A DNA stretch of 41,353 nucleotides, taken from positions 978,178 to 1,019,530 of the forward strand of contig CP070664.1 in the NCBI GenBank assembly GCA_020355325.1, given 5' to 3'. Position 1 is the first letter of the stretch, and each line of letters starts with the position of its first letter. Below are positions 8,868 through 16,971 of this stretch, piece after piece. The notes below the pieces were generated by a model. It was not told where the DNA came from. It worked only from the letters and a program-made list of their open reading frames with translations, and searched no databases. The position numbers and the translations under genes were made by a program. This stretch comes from Caldifarciminota bacterium (GTDB lineage: Bacteria; Hydrothermota; Tepidihabitantia; SM23-42).

Positions 8868-8939
8868 GCGGGGGTAGCTCAATGGTAGAGTCACGGCCTT
8901 CCAAGCCGTTGGTTGCGGGTTCGAGTCCCGTCTCCCGCT
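8868..8939 (+). tRNA. tRNA-Gly (anticodon TCC)
   Basis: A 72-nt cloverleaf: 7-bp acceptor stem GCGGGGG/CTCCCGC with one G-U pair, D-arm AGCTCAATGGTAGAG, anticodon stem ACGGC/GCCGT with loop CTTCCAA (anticodon at 8900-8902), T-arm GCGGG-TTCGAGT-CCCGT. Discriminator U73 fits bacterial tRNA-Gly. CCA is not encoded. Confidence 0.97.
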
Positions 8940-9084
8940 GTTTCCTTGCCTTATAAGGGCGGGACCGTGAATGGCTGATTGCAAATAGCGCAGTAATAAA
9001 AGAATTTTAGTTGAGGTATTTAGACCTGTGCTGAGCTCCAGGAAAGAGCAGCGTTTTAGTAGTGAGCGTACGTGTGGAGAAATG

Positions 9085-9171
9085 ATGAAGAAATTTTATG
9101 ACTCGATAATTCTTTTATGCCTATCTTGTGGGAGTAGGGGGCCGGAAGAGACACCAGCAGCTTATTGGTGA
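9085..9171 (+). CDS. 28-aa lipoprotein-like small ORF coupled to dtd
   Basis: Not a recognised gene. ATG at 9085 (or 9082) is preceded by TGGAGA with good spacing. The 28-residue product begins MKKFYDSIILLCLSCGS, a Lys-start plus hydrophobic core ending in a cysteine like a lipoprotein signal, then only 13 further residues. Its TGA overlaps the dtd ATG (TGATG), the arrangement for translational coupling. An 11-bp inverted repeat (8996-9006 with 9108-9118) brackets its start. It could be a leader ORF for dtd, a remnant of a lipoprotein, or chance. Confidence 0.4.
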   Translation: MKKFYDSIILLCLSCGSRGPEETPAAYW

Positions 9172-9608
9172 TGAAGGTAGTCGTTCAGAGAGTTACGAAG
9201 GCACGAGTAACGGTGCAGGATAAATTACATTCAGAGATCGGTAACGGCATGGTGATATTGCTCGGCGTAAAAAAAGGAGATACTGAACAGCAGGCCCGAA
9301 AGCTCGCAGAGCGATGTTCGCACGTGCGTATCTTTGAGGATAGTGGAGGTAAATTTAATTTGTCGATTAAAGATATCCAAGGTGAGGCTCTGGTAGTATC
9401 TCAGTTTACACTACTCGCAGATACCTCTCGAGGAAGAAGACCTTCGTTTACGAATGCCGAAGACCCACACGTGGCAGAGACGATCTATGAACGTTTTATC
9501 TCCGCGCTCAAGGCATTAGGTGTTCCCACAAAGAGTGGACGTTTCGGCGAACGTATGGTTGTTTCACTCGACAATCAAGGTCCTGTAACAATAATTATGG
9601 AGGAGTAG
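9171..9608 (+). CDS. dtd: D-aminoacyl-tRNA deacylase
   Basis: A 145-residue protein typical of bacterial Dtd. It hydrolyses D-amino acids (and glycine mischarged on tRNA-Ala) off tRNAs. Visible signatures are MKVVVQRV at the start, the SQFTLLADTSRGRRPSF segment with the catalytic SQFTL motif, and the C-terminal NQGPVT motif that with Gly-cisPro-type geometry gives chiral proofreading. The ATG at 9171 is preferred over TTG/GTG codons just upstream since Dtd proteins begin MK(V/A)VVQR. Next gene follows without gap. Confidence 0.95.
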   Translation: MKVVVQRVTKARVTVQDKLHSEIGNGMVILLGVKKGDTEQQARKLAERCSHVRIFEDSGGKFNLSIKDIQGEALVVSQFTLLADTSRGRRPSFTNAEDPHVAETIYERFISALKALGVPTKSGRFGERMVVSLDNQGPVTIIMEE

Positions 9609-10484
9609 ATGGCGTACAGTATGACAGGTATTGGTCGAGCAGGTGGTGAGATAAAAAAACCACCGATTAAATTTGATGTTGAGATAAAATCCTACAATCA
9701 TCGCTTCTTGGAAATTTCGATAAAGATACCGAATAGTCTTTTACCATTTGAAGATGAGATACGAAAGAGTATTCAGAAAAGGGTATCACGCGGACACATC
9801 ATCGTTATCGTGCAACAGGATCGAGAAATTTTACCGTGTAAAGTTGAGGTCGATAGACCGCTGCTCGATGCGTATCTAAAACTCGTCGAAGAGTTGCAAA
9901 AGAAATACACGGTGAGTGGCACCATTGATGTTAATACGCTATTAGCAATTCCGGGTTTAATAAAATTCAGTCAGTACCAAACGGAGTCGCAAGATATCTT
10001 CAAAGCATTTCAACCGATTCTTGAAAAATCATTAAAAAGCTTTCTCGCGATGAAGAAAAAAGAAGGAGATAACATCGCGCATGAAATTAAGAATTCCGCC
10101 AATAAGATAGAAGACAATATTCATACCATAGAGACCCTCATACCCGAGCGGAATGAGTTTTATAAGAAGCACCTCGTGGATTTAGTGGAGGGATACGAAA
10201 CAAACCTCGATAAAGATAGGTTTTACCAAGAACTGTTATACACTGTTGACCGATCAGACGTCACCGAGGAGTGTAAACGGTTACACAGTCATCTATCGCT
10301 CTTCAGAGATTCACTAAACAATGACGCGCATCCGGGTCGCAGGCTGAATTTTCTTCTCCAGGAGATGCAGCGCGAGGCGAATACTCTCAGCGTGAAGGCA
10401 AACTACCTCGATATCAGCACGGCCGTTGTCTGCATAAAAGAGGAAATTGAAAAAATTAGAGAACAGGTACAGAACATTGAGTAG
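9609..10484 (+). CDS. yicC: YicC family endoribonuclease
   Basis: A 291-residue protein with the YicC N-terminal signature 'MAYSMTGIGRAGGEI' and 'EIKSYNHRFLEISIKIP', and the DUF1732 C-terminal region 'DVTEECKRLHSHLSLFRDSLNN...GRRLNFLLQEMQREANTLSVKA'. The last motif carries the conserved acidic and polar residues of this RNase family, which in E. coli and B. subtilis (YloC) degrades RNA. It starts right after the dtd stop, with GGAGGAG in the dtd end as ribosome site. The yicC-gmk neighbourhood is very widely conserved. Confidence 0.95.
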   Translation: MAYSMTGIGRAGGEIKKPPIKFDVEIKSYNHRFLEISIKIPNSLLPFEDEIRKSIQKRVSRGHIIVIVQQDREILPCKVEVDRPLLDAYLKLVEELQKKYTVSGTIDVNTLLAIPGLIKFSQYQTESQDIFKAFQPILEKSLKSFLAMKKKEGDNIAHEIKNSANKIEDNIHTIETLIPERNEFYKKHLVDLVEGYETNLDKDRFYQELLYTVDRSDVTEECKRLHSHLSLFRDSLNNDAHPGRRLNFLLQEMQREANTLSVKANYLDISTAVVCIKEEIEKIREQVQNIE

Positions 10485-10504
10485 AACGTCGCCTCACGGT
10501 CATC

Positions 10505-11080
10505 ATGTCAAGAATGAAGAGTTGGGGTAAGCTCATCGTTCTCTCAGGCCCTTCAGGCGTCGGTAAGACAACGCTCTGTAAAAAAATAATTGAACGCCGT
10601 TCAGATATTCGTTATTCGATTTCAGCCACGTCGAGACCTATGAGGAGAGATGAAAAGAATGGCAGAGAATATTTCTTCTTATCAGAAAGAGAATTCAAAG
10701 AATGGATAGAGAGGGGATTCTTTATCGAATGTGCGGTGGTCCATAACTATCTATACGGAACACCAAAAAAATATCTGGAAGATAATTTAGGTAATGGTTA
10801 CCATGTGATCATGGATGTTGATGTTCAGGGCGCGAAGAAACTCATGAAATTATACCCGGATGGTATCTTTGTGTTTGTCATTCCACCAGATGTTGTTGAA
10901 TTGGAAAAACGGCTTCAGAAACGTAATACGGATAAGAATGAGGAAATACAAAGCCGTCTCGCAACTGCGTTAGAAGAATTAAAATATAAAAATGACTATA
11001 AACATGTTATCGAAAACCGCGATCTCGAAGACACGGTCAGTAAAATCCTCTCAATCATTGAAAACGAGACGAACCTATAG
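10505..11080 (+). CDS. gmk: guanylate kinase
   Basis: A 191-residue enzyme that phosphorylates GMP to GDP. The P-loop GPSGVGKTTL lies at about residues 15-24, followed by SATSRPMRRDEKNGREYFFLS (the GMP-binding motif) and VIMDVDVQGAKKL. Length is normal for the family. Twenty bases separate it from yicC. The frequent downstream partner rpoZ is absent; a tRNA gene with its own promoter follows instead. Confidence 0.96.
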   Translation: MSRMKSWGKLIVLSGPSGVGKTTLCKKIIERRSDIRYSISATSRPMRRDEKNGREYFFLSEREFKEWIERGFFIECAVVHNYLYGTPKKYLEDNLGNGYHVIMDVDVQGAKKLMKLYPDGIFVFVIPPDVVELEKRLQKRNTDKNEEIQSRLATALEELKYKNDYKHVIENRDLEDTVSKILSIIENETNL

Positions 11081-11153
11081 CTGCACGAGTATAGACAAGA
11101 GCCCTGTGGGAAACACCTCAGCGTGTAGCTGCAATTGTTGAACGAAATTGTTA

Positions 11154-11181
11154 TTGACTTTAAAAATATTGTTAGTATAAT
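11154..11181 (+). promoter_or_regulatory. promoter of tRNA-Ala (and arginine decarboxylase)
   Basis: TTGACT, 16 bases, TATAAT, 15 bases before the tRNA. The arginine decarboxylase gene starts only 9 bases after the tRNA and probably shares this transcript. Confidence 0.75.
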
Positions 11182-11196
11182 CAAAGCATGAATAAT

Positions 11197-11269
11197 GGGG
11201 CAGTAGCTCAGCTGGGAGAGCGTCTCGTTCGCAGCGAGAAGGTCGCCAGTTCGACTCTGGTCTGCTCCA
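11197..11269 (+). tRNA. tRNA-Ala (anticodon CGC)
   Basis: A 73-nt cloverleaf. Acceptor stem GGGGCAG/CTGCTCC contains the G3-U70 wobble pair that is the main alanine identity element; discriminator A73. Anticodon stem TCTCG/CGAGA encloses loop TTCGCAG with CGC at 11230-11232. CCA is not encoded. Confidence 0.97.
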
Positions 11270-11278
11270 CGTTATAAT

Positions 11279-11824
11279 ATGATCATACCGAAAAGGGTGT
11301 TTCTAACAAAGGGGGTCGGCAAACACAAAGAACGATTGGCGAGTTTTGAGGCTTCATTGAGAGACGCTGGTATTGCACCATTTAATATAGTAAGAGTCTC
11401 CAGCATTTTGCCTCCCGGGGCAAAAATCCTTCCTAAAACAAAAGGTCTAGAATATCTTTCTCCAGGAGAAATCGTCTACACCGTCATGGCTGAATGTAGT
11501 ACTAATGAACCACACCGTCTCATTGCCGCTTCGATCGGTCTTGCCGTGCCGAGGGAGAAAAGCCAATATGGTTATTTATCAGAATATCATTCATATGGAG
11601 AAAATGAATTAAGGGCAGGCGAAAAAGCCGAAGATCTCGCAGCACAGATGTTGGCAACAACTCTTGGCGTCCCCTTTGATCCTGACACGAGTTATGATGA
11701 ACGGAAGGAGATTTGGAAGATTTCAACAAAGATTGTAAGAACAATGAATACTACTCAAACCGCGATTGGCGATAAGTATGGTTTATGGACGACCGTCATC
11801 GCGGCGGCTGTTTTGATACCATAA
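11279..11824 (+). CDS. pdaD: pyruvoyl-dependent arginine decarboxylase
   Basis: A 181-residue protein of the PvlArgDC family, which turns arginine into agmatine for polyamine synthesis. The start IIPKRVFLTKGVGKHKE and the internal VSSILPPGAKILP motif are diagnostic; the proenzyme self-cleaves between the two serines (Ser41-Ser42 here) to make the pyruvoyl group. Later landmarks are GLAVPREKSQYGYLSEYHSYGE and the Glu-containing helix AEDLAAQMLA. It begins 9 bases after tRNA-Ala with no Shine-Dalgarno site, so tRNA 3' processing would leave an almost leaderless mRNA. Confidence 0.95.
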   Translation: MIIPKRVFLTKGVGKHKERLASFEASLRDAGIAPFNIVRVSSILPPGAKILPKTKGLEYLSPGEIVYTVMAECSTNEPHRLIAASIGLAVPREKSQYGYLSEYHSYGENELRAGEKAEDLAAQMLATTLGVPFDPDTSYDERKEIWKISTKIVRTMNTTQTAIGDKYGLWTTVIAAAVLIP

Positions 11825-11841
11825 TTTTTCATAATTCCTGA

Positions 11842-12069
11842 GGTGTATATGCAGTTGCTATTCTTGATAGTCAGTTTCATACTTCCTGGTGCGACGTCAC
11901 GCATTTATTTCTCGCCGATGGCGGGGAAGAGTATGCCGTATTCAATAAGGGATGGGATATTCAACACACATTTTACCATTTGAGAAATATCATTGGCGAA
12001 TATGTGAAAAAACATTCACCTATCGAGATGCACGGAGAAGGTAGAATTGTTGATGTTGATCGTACATAG
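11842..12069 (+). other. 75-codon open stretch without a normal start; possible decayed gene
   Basis: This fills most of the 275-base gap after the decarboxylase. One frame stays open for about 75 codons and reads protein-like (…CDVTHLFLADGGEEY… then …KHSPIEMHGEGRI…) but has no ATG, GTG or TTG near its beginning. In another frame an ATG at 11849 after CTGAGGTG starts a 44-codon ORF with a signal-peptide-like beginning (MQLLFLIVSFILPGA). One frameshift could join both. I do not recognise the product; it may be a broken small gene or non-coding. Confidence 0.3.
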
Positions 12070-12099
12070 AATTCCCTGTCCATTACGAAAAACCGAGAA

Positions 12100-13323
12100 A
12101 TGAAAACCAACTCCTATAAATTTTTAGTTTTATTTTTTTTCATTATCCGTCCCCTCTATGTTGAGACGATTAAGGTTGTTACGTACAATATCCTCAATTT
12201 TCCAGAGGCTTTTGGCACGCAGAGAATCGACGACTTCGCAGCCGTCATAGAGCACCTCCAACCGGATGTATTGGTTGTTCAGGAGATGCAGAGCCAGACG
12301 GGTGTCGATTTATTTCTTGCCTCGGTCATGAATAACCTTGATAATCTTTTCGGTGCTGTACCATTTCATGACGGTCCAGATACAGATAATGCGCTCTTTT
12401 ATCGAACCGATAAAATTGCATTTATCTCTGCTGATTATCTTACTACGCCACACAGAGATATTGCTGAATACACGTTGAGAATGATCGAATCACAAAAGAA
12501 ATTTTATATTTATTCTGTTCATTTTAAGGCTTCACAGGGTGCGAGTAATGAGACGATACGGCTAGAAGAAGCAACACGATTGAGAAACCATCTCGATTCA
12601 TTGACAGCCGAGACAAATTTCCTTGTGCTTGGAGACTTTAATATTTATTACAGCGACGAACCAGCATTCCAAAAACTCACGGGTAGTTTCGCAAACAACA
12701 ATGGTCGCTCCAATGATCTCGTGCAGGCAGTTGGTACTTGGCACGAGAATAGTGATTTCGCGGCTATTCATACACAATCAACCAGGGCTGAACAGTTAGA
12801 AGATGGTGGTGCTGGTGGTGGCTTGGATGATCGGTTCGACATGATTTTATGTTCGCAGAGTTTCTTCGATAGTTCGGGTTTATTTATCATGCCCGAGTCA
12901 TACACGGTGTACGGCAATGATGGAGGACATTTCGATGTCGCGATAAATTACGGATATAATCAGGCAGTTCCTCCAGATATGGCTGATGCACTCCACTATG
13001 CCTCAGACCATTTACCAGTTAGTGTGACAATTACAGATGATATTGGGTATAGTGTTCCTGAAGGGGATATTGTAAAAATTTGGCCTAATCCAATGGAAAC
13101 GCATGCTCTCATTCGGTTTCCTTTTTTCGATGATTTTCAGAATGCACACATTACGGTGACAAATATCCTCGGCCAGCGTGTCTTTCATTCTGAAACACAA
13201 GATCCCATGGGAGTTACCATGAGAAGAGAAGCGTTGCCTGTAGGCATTTACTTTGTGCATATTACGGTCGAGACAAAGTATCAAACGCATTACTATCACA
13301 CAAAACTGGCGGTGGTGCGATGA
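12100..13323 (+). CDS. secreted endonuclease/exonuclease/phosphatase with type IX sorting tail
   Basis: A 407-residue protein: a signal peptide (about 1-21), an EEP (DNase I-like) domain and a C-terminal sorting domain. EEP catalytic landmarks are VTYNILNF, VVQEM (metal-binding Glu), GDFN at residues 178-181 and SDHLPV at 302-307 (catalytic Asp-His). The last 80 residues (WPNP…ITVTNILGQRVF…LPVGIYFVHI) form a type A T9SS/por-secretion tail. Family members cleave nucleic acids or phosphoesters; with the sorting tail it should be an extracellular or surface enzyme, perhaps scavenging DNA (inference). A 51-codon ORF overlaps its stop. Confidence 0.9.
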   Translation: MKTNSYKFLVLFFFIIRPLYVETIKVVTYNILNFPEAFGTQRIDDFAAVIEHLQPDVLVVQEMQSQTGVDLFLASVMNNLDNLFGAVPFHDGPDTDNALFYRTDKIAFISADYLTTPHRDIAEYTLRMIESQKKFYIYSVHFKASQGASNETIRLEEATRLRNHLDSLTAETNFLVLGDFNIYYSDEPAFQKLTGSFANNNGRSNDLVQAVGTWHENSDFAAIHTQSTRAEQLEDGGAGGGLDDRFDMILCSQSFFDSSGLFIMPESYTVYGNDGGHFDVAINYGYNQAVPPDMADALHYASDHLPVSVTITDDIGYSVPEGDIVKIWPNPMETHALIRFPFFDDFQNAHITVTNILGQRVFHSETQDPMGVTMRREALPVGIYFVHITVETKYQTHYYHTKLAVVR

Positions 13324-13475
13324 CTGACAAAGATTATCAAAGGAAAATCGTTGCACGGTTTATGGCTCCGCAAGAGCGACTCCATTCTCGTTGGAACGAG
13401 AGTTTCTACGGAAGAGTACTCGCAAAGCGGGACAACGATGCCTGTATCGTATTATGTCCACGTTATACGGCATAA
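13320..13475 (+). CDS. 51-aa small ORF translationally coupled to the EEP gene
   Basis: Unrecognised. The ATG overlaps the TGA of the nuclease gene (ATGA), the classical coupling arrangement. The product is a basic, soluble 51-residue peptide (MTDKDYQRKI…, pI high, with WNESFYG and two Cys near the C-terminus). Its 3' third overlaps the left arm of the inverted repeat at 13440-13501, so the reading frame may be fortuitous. No Shine-Dalgarno beyond the coupling site. Confidence 0.4.
   Translation: MTDKDYQRKIVARFMAPQERLHSRWNESFYGRVLAKRDNDACIVLCPRYTA
13386..13401. repeat. short perfect inverted repeat (hairpin)
   Basis: TCTCGTT-GG-AACGAGA. It lies after the nuclease stop and could slow transcription, but no real T run follows. 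Confidence 0.4.
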
Positions 13476-13501
13476 AAACGATGCCCAATAACGATACGGG
13501 C
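13440..13501. repeat. 62-bp inverted repeat containing the AATAACGATACGGGC motif
   Basis: Left arm GCCTGTATCGTATTAT (13440-13455) pairs with right arm ATAACGATACGGGC (13488-13501) with one mismatch and one indel, about 35 bases apart. The right arm is the 15-bp motif also at 5071-5085. Looks like a small palindromic dispersed element. The remaining bases to the next gene (13502-13544) show nothing else. Confidence 0.5.
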
Positions 13502-13544
13502 CGCGACGCCTCTTACCGTTTAACGAGAAACCTAATATAACTGT

Positions 13545-14348
13545 ATGCATGGAGTCATTTTATTCATAATTTCGATGGGTTCTAGTTACTTTCTGAGACT
13601 ATCCCCTGGAGTCATGTCTCAAGGTCTTGGCGGTACCTCAATCATGTACGATGAGGGGCTTTCTGCCTTTCATAATCCGGCGACTATTCAGGGCACAAAA
13701 TTCAATTTTACTTTATCACGGTGGCTCTACTCGACGCATCTATTTTCATTTGGTGTTTCCTTTAATGAAAACTGTGTGGGACTGAGTTATCTCAATTATG
13801 GCGCCATTCAGGGATACAACGAGTTTGGCATCCCATCCAATACGTTTACGCCCTTTAATATATGCGCTGCTTTTGGCAGGAAAATAGGACCATTAGGCAT
13901 TTCTGTAAAGACATTCAGCGAGAAAATAGATTCAGACGCGCTCTACGGGTTATGTGGTGGATTGAGTACCTACATCGATTTCAAGAGGTTCGCGATTGGC
14001 GCTAAAGTTGATAATTTAGGTAAAGAATTCAGTAAAAATTACTCAATACCATTATTTATTGGTATTGGCTTAAAAATTACTTTACCGAGAAATATCAATA
14101 TTGTAGTTGAGTCGAAAATACCAGATGCAGAAGTTAATGCCGGCTTGTTGTACGGCTATCAACGCGTAAAACTCCTGTTTGGCCTGAAGTATCTGAGGTC
14201 TGATATCAGAAACTCTGGTTTTCGTTCTTCTGATGTGAGCATGACCAGCGGGGTCATTATTCGGGTCGAGAACTACGACATAGGCTATTCCCTCGTTTAC
14301 ACGCCTTTTGCCATGGCTCACCAGTTCTCCCTGCTCTTTGTTCCTTAA
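13545..14348 (+). CDS. PorV/UPF0164-like outer-membrane beta-barrel protein
   Basis: A 267-residue protein whose early segment FLRLSPGVMSQGLGGTSIMYDEGLSAFHNPATI is the signature of PorV/PorQ and UPF0164 proteins (conserved AMGGA…NPA pattern), followed by alternating beta strands with aromatic ends (GVSFNENCVGLSYLNYG; IDFKRFAIGAKVDNLG) and an aromatic last strand ending MAHQFSLLFVP. It starts with a short hydrophobic signal-like stretch. PorV is an outer-membrane shuttle/carrier for type IX-secreted proteins, matching the three sorting-tailed proteins in this window, but PorV-like barrels also have other uses. Start has no clear ribosome site. Confidence 0.8.
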   Translation: MHGVILFIISMGSSYFLRLSPGVMSQGLGGTSIMYDEGLSAFHNPATIQGTKFNFTLSRWLYSTHLFSFGVSFNENCVGLSYLNYGAIQGYNEFGIPSNTFTPFNICAAFGRKIGPLGISVKTFSEKIDSDALYGLCGGLSTYIDFKRFAIGAKVDNLGKEFSKNYSIPLFIGIGLKITLPRNINIVVESKIPDAEVNAGLLYGYQRVKLLFGLKYLRSDIRNSGFRSSDVSMTSGVIIRVENYDIGYSLVYTPFAMAHQFSLLFVP

Positions 14349-14356
14349 CAAACATC

Positions 14357-15250
14357 GTGAAGGATTCGACGAGTCGAGGCCGCAGCAAACCCCTTGGCGT
14401 GGTAGCAGTCCTGGGAGCGAGTGTCATGTGGGCAATAGAACCTATTCTCGCAAAACTATCATACGAGACAACGAATTTTCTCAATACCTTCGCAACCAGG
14501 ATAATTTTTTGTTTGGTCGTTATTGCATTATATGTGCTGTTTACTGACAAACGATATTTCCGTGTGAAAAGAGTATACCTGCCCAAGCTCATATACCTTT
14601 CTTTAGCGGCTACACTGTTTGCTGATTTAATGTACATCTATGCGCTGACAAGAGTTCCGGTTATCAATGCGGTCTTGATCGGGCACATGCAGCCAATCTT
14701 CGTGATTCTCATTGGATTTCTGATGCTCCGAGAAGACAGGATAACAAAATTTGATTACTTCGGCGTTTTGTGTATGATCATCGCCGGTATATTGGTTACG
14801 ACAAAGACGTTTGAAAACCTTTTTCATCTCAAATTTGGTACGATTGGCGATCTGTACGTACTCTTTGCAACGATTGCCTGGGCTACAACTGCGATCGTTG
14901 CGAGGAAATATTTAAAAGAATTACATGCAGCGACCATTGCATTCTACCGATTTTTATTCGCAACAATTCTTTTCGTTCTCTACATGCTGCTTACCACTGG
15001 CATTGCTGTGACCAATGTCTATCAAGCACTCATAGGAATTGTCGTAGGAATCGGCACGATTCTCTATTATGAAGGGATCAAAATACTGAAAGCTGCGCAG
15101 GTTTCTGCTCTCGAACTCTCTACGCCGTTCTTTGCAGCACTCTTGAGTTTTTTAATCTTGAGAGAATACGTCAGTCTCATGCAGTGTATTGGCATGTCGT
15201 TTCTCTTTGGCGGTATCTACTTTTTGTCGAAACGGGAAGTTCTCGAGTAA
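14357..15250 (+). CDS. EamA/DMT family transporter
   Basis: A 297-residue membrane protein with ten hydrophobic segments in two repeats of the EamA type: first repeat 'VVAVLGASVMWAIEPILAKLS…LYIYALTRVPVINAVLIGHMQPIFVILIGFLML', second 'GDLYVLFATIAWATTAIVARKYLK…YYEGIKILKAAQVSALELSTPFFAALLSFLIL'. These drug/metabolite transporters export amino acids, nucleotides or other small molecules; substrate unknown. The GTG start at 14357 follows the barrel gene by 8 bases and is the first codon that retains the full first helix. Confidence 0.9.
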   Translation: MKDSTSRGRSKPLGVVAVLGASVMWAIEPILAKLSYETTNFLNTFATRIIFCLVVIALYVLFTDKRYFRVKRVYLPKLIYLSLAATLFADLMYIYALTRVPVINAVLIGHMQPIFVILIGFLMLREDRITKFDYFGVLCMIIAGILVTTKTFENLFHLKFGTIGDLYVLFATIAWATTAIVARKYLKELHAATIAFYRFLFATILFVLYMLLTTGIAVTNVYQALIGIVVGIGTILYYEGIKILKAAQVSALELSTPFFAALLSFLILREYVSLMQCIGMSFLFGGIYFLSKREVLE

Positions 15251-15258
15251 CTGATTCC

Positions 15259-15286
15259 TTGATTATTGTAAAAGTTTGAATACAAT
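15259..15286 (+). promoter_or_regulatory. promoter of SLC13 symporter, near-leaderless
   Basis: TTGATT, 16 bases, TACAAT, ending 8 bases before the ATG at 15295. Confidence 0.65.
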
Positions 15287-15294
15287 GTAATACA

Positions 15295-16809
15295 ATGCGA
15301 CAGAGGATTGGTCTTTTCCTTGGAATCGGTTTATTTGTCGTGATGATGCTCTTACCACCCGCCGCTGGTATGAGTATTCAAGCAAAAAATACTGCTGCTG
15401 TTGCGTTGCTCATGGCTACGTGGTGGATCACTGAAGCAATACCGATACCAGCGACTGCACTCCTCCCATTACTTCTCTTTCCTTTTTTAACCATCTTGCC
15501 GGCAAAAGATGTAGCAGTACGTTACGCGGACCAGAATATTTTTCTCTTCATGGGAGGATTCTTTATTGCGATGGCAATGCAGCGTTGGGGACTCCATAAA
15601 CGCATCGCCCTCTACATCATAAAAATTTTGGGGACATCTCCCCGTAGAATTATTCTCGGATTTATGGTAGCAACGGCCTTTCTCTCAATGTGGATTTCAA
15701 ATACCGCGACGACCATGATGATGTTTCCAATAGGCCTCGCAGTCATTTTGCATGCCGAGACAATGATACGGAAAGAAAATATGAACATCAACACCGAGAA
15801 AGGAAGATTCAATTTTGGAACGTCACTGATGCTCGGTATTGCCTATGCAGCAAGCGTTGGTGGCATCGGTACCCTGGTGGGCACGCCGCCCAATATTGTT
15901 TTTGCCGGCATCGCCAGATCATTGTTTCCTAAGGCTCCCGAGATTGGGTTCATTGATTGGTTAAAAATTGGTTTTCCTTTTGTCATCGTATTTTTACCCA
16001 TTGTCTGGCTCTACCTGACGCGCGTTGTCCTGCCTCCGAAGTTAAAGCGGATTCCTGGTGGTAAAGATGTTATTGAAAAAGATTTGAAGGCGCTCGGGTT
16101 CATGAAAATCGGTGAAAAATTGACCCTCGTCGTTTTTATTCTTGTTGCCGTTGCATGGATTTTCAGAAAAAATATTGACGTGGGTTTCCTTGTTATACCT
16201 GGATGGTCAGACCTGCTCGGCATCAGTCAGTATGTACACGACTCAACTGTAGCAATTTGTGGTGCATTGCTTTTATTCTTGATGCCGGTCGACCTTAAAA
16301 AGAGAGAATTTGTTCTTAACTGGGAGTGGGCTGTGCGAATCCCGTGGGGAATTATACTCCTCTTTGGTGGTGGTTTTGCTCTCGCTGCAGGTTTCCAGGC
16401 ATCGGGCCTTGCGCAATGGATAGGGGAGAGGCTCGCATTTCTCAGTGGTATGCCGCTTATCTTGATGATTCTCTGTATCTGTCTGTTATTAACATTTTTG
16501 ACAGAAGTAACATCGAACACTGCAACAACAACGATGATGATGCCGGTGCTCGGCTCAATGGCGGTAGCGCTATGTGTTCATCCTTATCTGCTTATGATAC
16601 CCGCAACGATTTCGGCATCCTGTGCATTCATGTTGCCGGTTGCGACGCCACCCAATGCAATCATCTTTGGAAGCGGCTATTTGCGCATTCCTGATATGGC
16701 ACGGGTCGGATTTTTCTTGAATCTTATCGGTGCGATAATTGTAACATGCCTTGTTTATTTTCTTGCAATTCCAATTTTTAAAATAAACATACTTCCCTTA
16801 CCGTTTTGA
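15295..16809 (+). CDS. SLC13/DASS family sodium:anion (dicarboxylate) symporter
   Basis: A 504-residue protein with about eleven membrane spans. Both SNT sodium/substrate motifs are present: ISNTATTMMMFPIGLA in the first half and TSNTATTTMMMPVLG in the second, along with WWITEAIPIPATALLPLLLFP and 'GTPPNIVFAGIA'. This is the DASS group that imports succinate, malate, fumarate or citrate with sodium. It has its own promoter without room for a Shine-Dalgarno site. Confidence 0.94.
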   Translation: MRQRIGLFLGIGLFVVMMLLPPAAGMSIQAKNTAAVALLMATWWITEAIPIPATALLPLLLFPFLTILPAKDVAVRYADQNIFLFMGGFFIAMAMQRWGLHKRIALYIIKILGTSPRRIILGFMVATAFLSMWISNTATTMMMFPIGLAVILHAETMIRKENMNINTEKGRFNFGTSLMLGIAYAASVGGIGTLVGTPPNIVFAGIARSLFPKAPEIGFIDWLKIGFPFVIVFLPIVWLYLTRVVLPPKLKRIPGGKDVIEKDLKALGFMKIGEKLTLVVFILVAVAWIFRKNIDVGFLVIPGWSDLLGISQYVHDSTVAICGALLLFLMPVDLKKREFVLNWEWAVRIPWGIILLFGGGFALAAGFQASGLAQWIGERLAFLSGMPLILMILCICLLLTFLTEVTSNTATTTMMMPVLGSMAVALCVHPYLLMIPATISASCAFMLPVATPPNAIIFGSGYLRIPDMARVGFFLNLIGAIIVTCLVYFLAIPIFKINILPLPF

Positions 16810-16938
16810 TAAAATTTTCTGATAATAAATAAGCTAGACCTCGCCTTTCAGAGATTGAGCATTATACAGCATACAGAAAATTAAGATTTCGTGCCTGTCG
16901 TGATATTATAAAATAACAACTCCAAATCTGAGTTTGTA

Positions 16939-16966
16939 TTGACAGGAGTGTACAAATTTATATAAT
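16939..16966 (+). promoter_or_regulatory. promoter of the GNAT gene, leaderless
   Basis: Perfect TTGACA, 16 bases, TATAAT; only 5 bases separate it from the ATG at 16972. The rest of the 16810-16938 gap shows no feature. Confidence 0.8.
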
Positions 16967-16971
16967 TCAAC

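Noticed and set aside
11273-11278. TATAAT directly before the arginine decarboxylase ATG as its promoter
   Set aside because: Transcription would begin inside the conserved N-terminus (PKRVFLTKG), and the -35 would have to lie in the tRNA T-arm.
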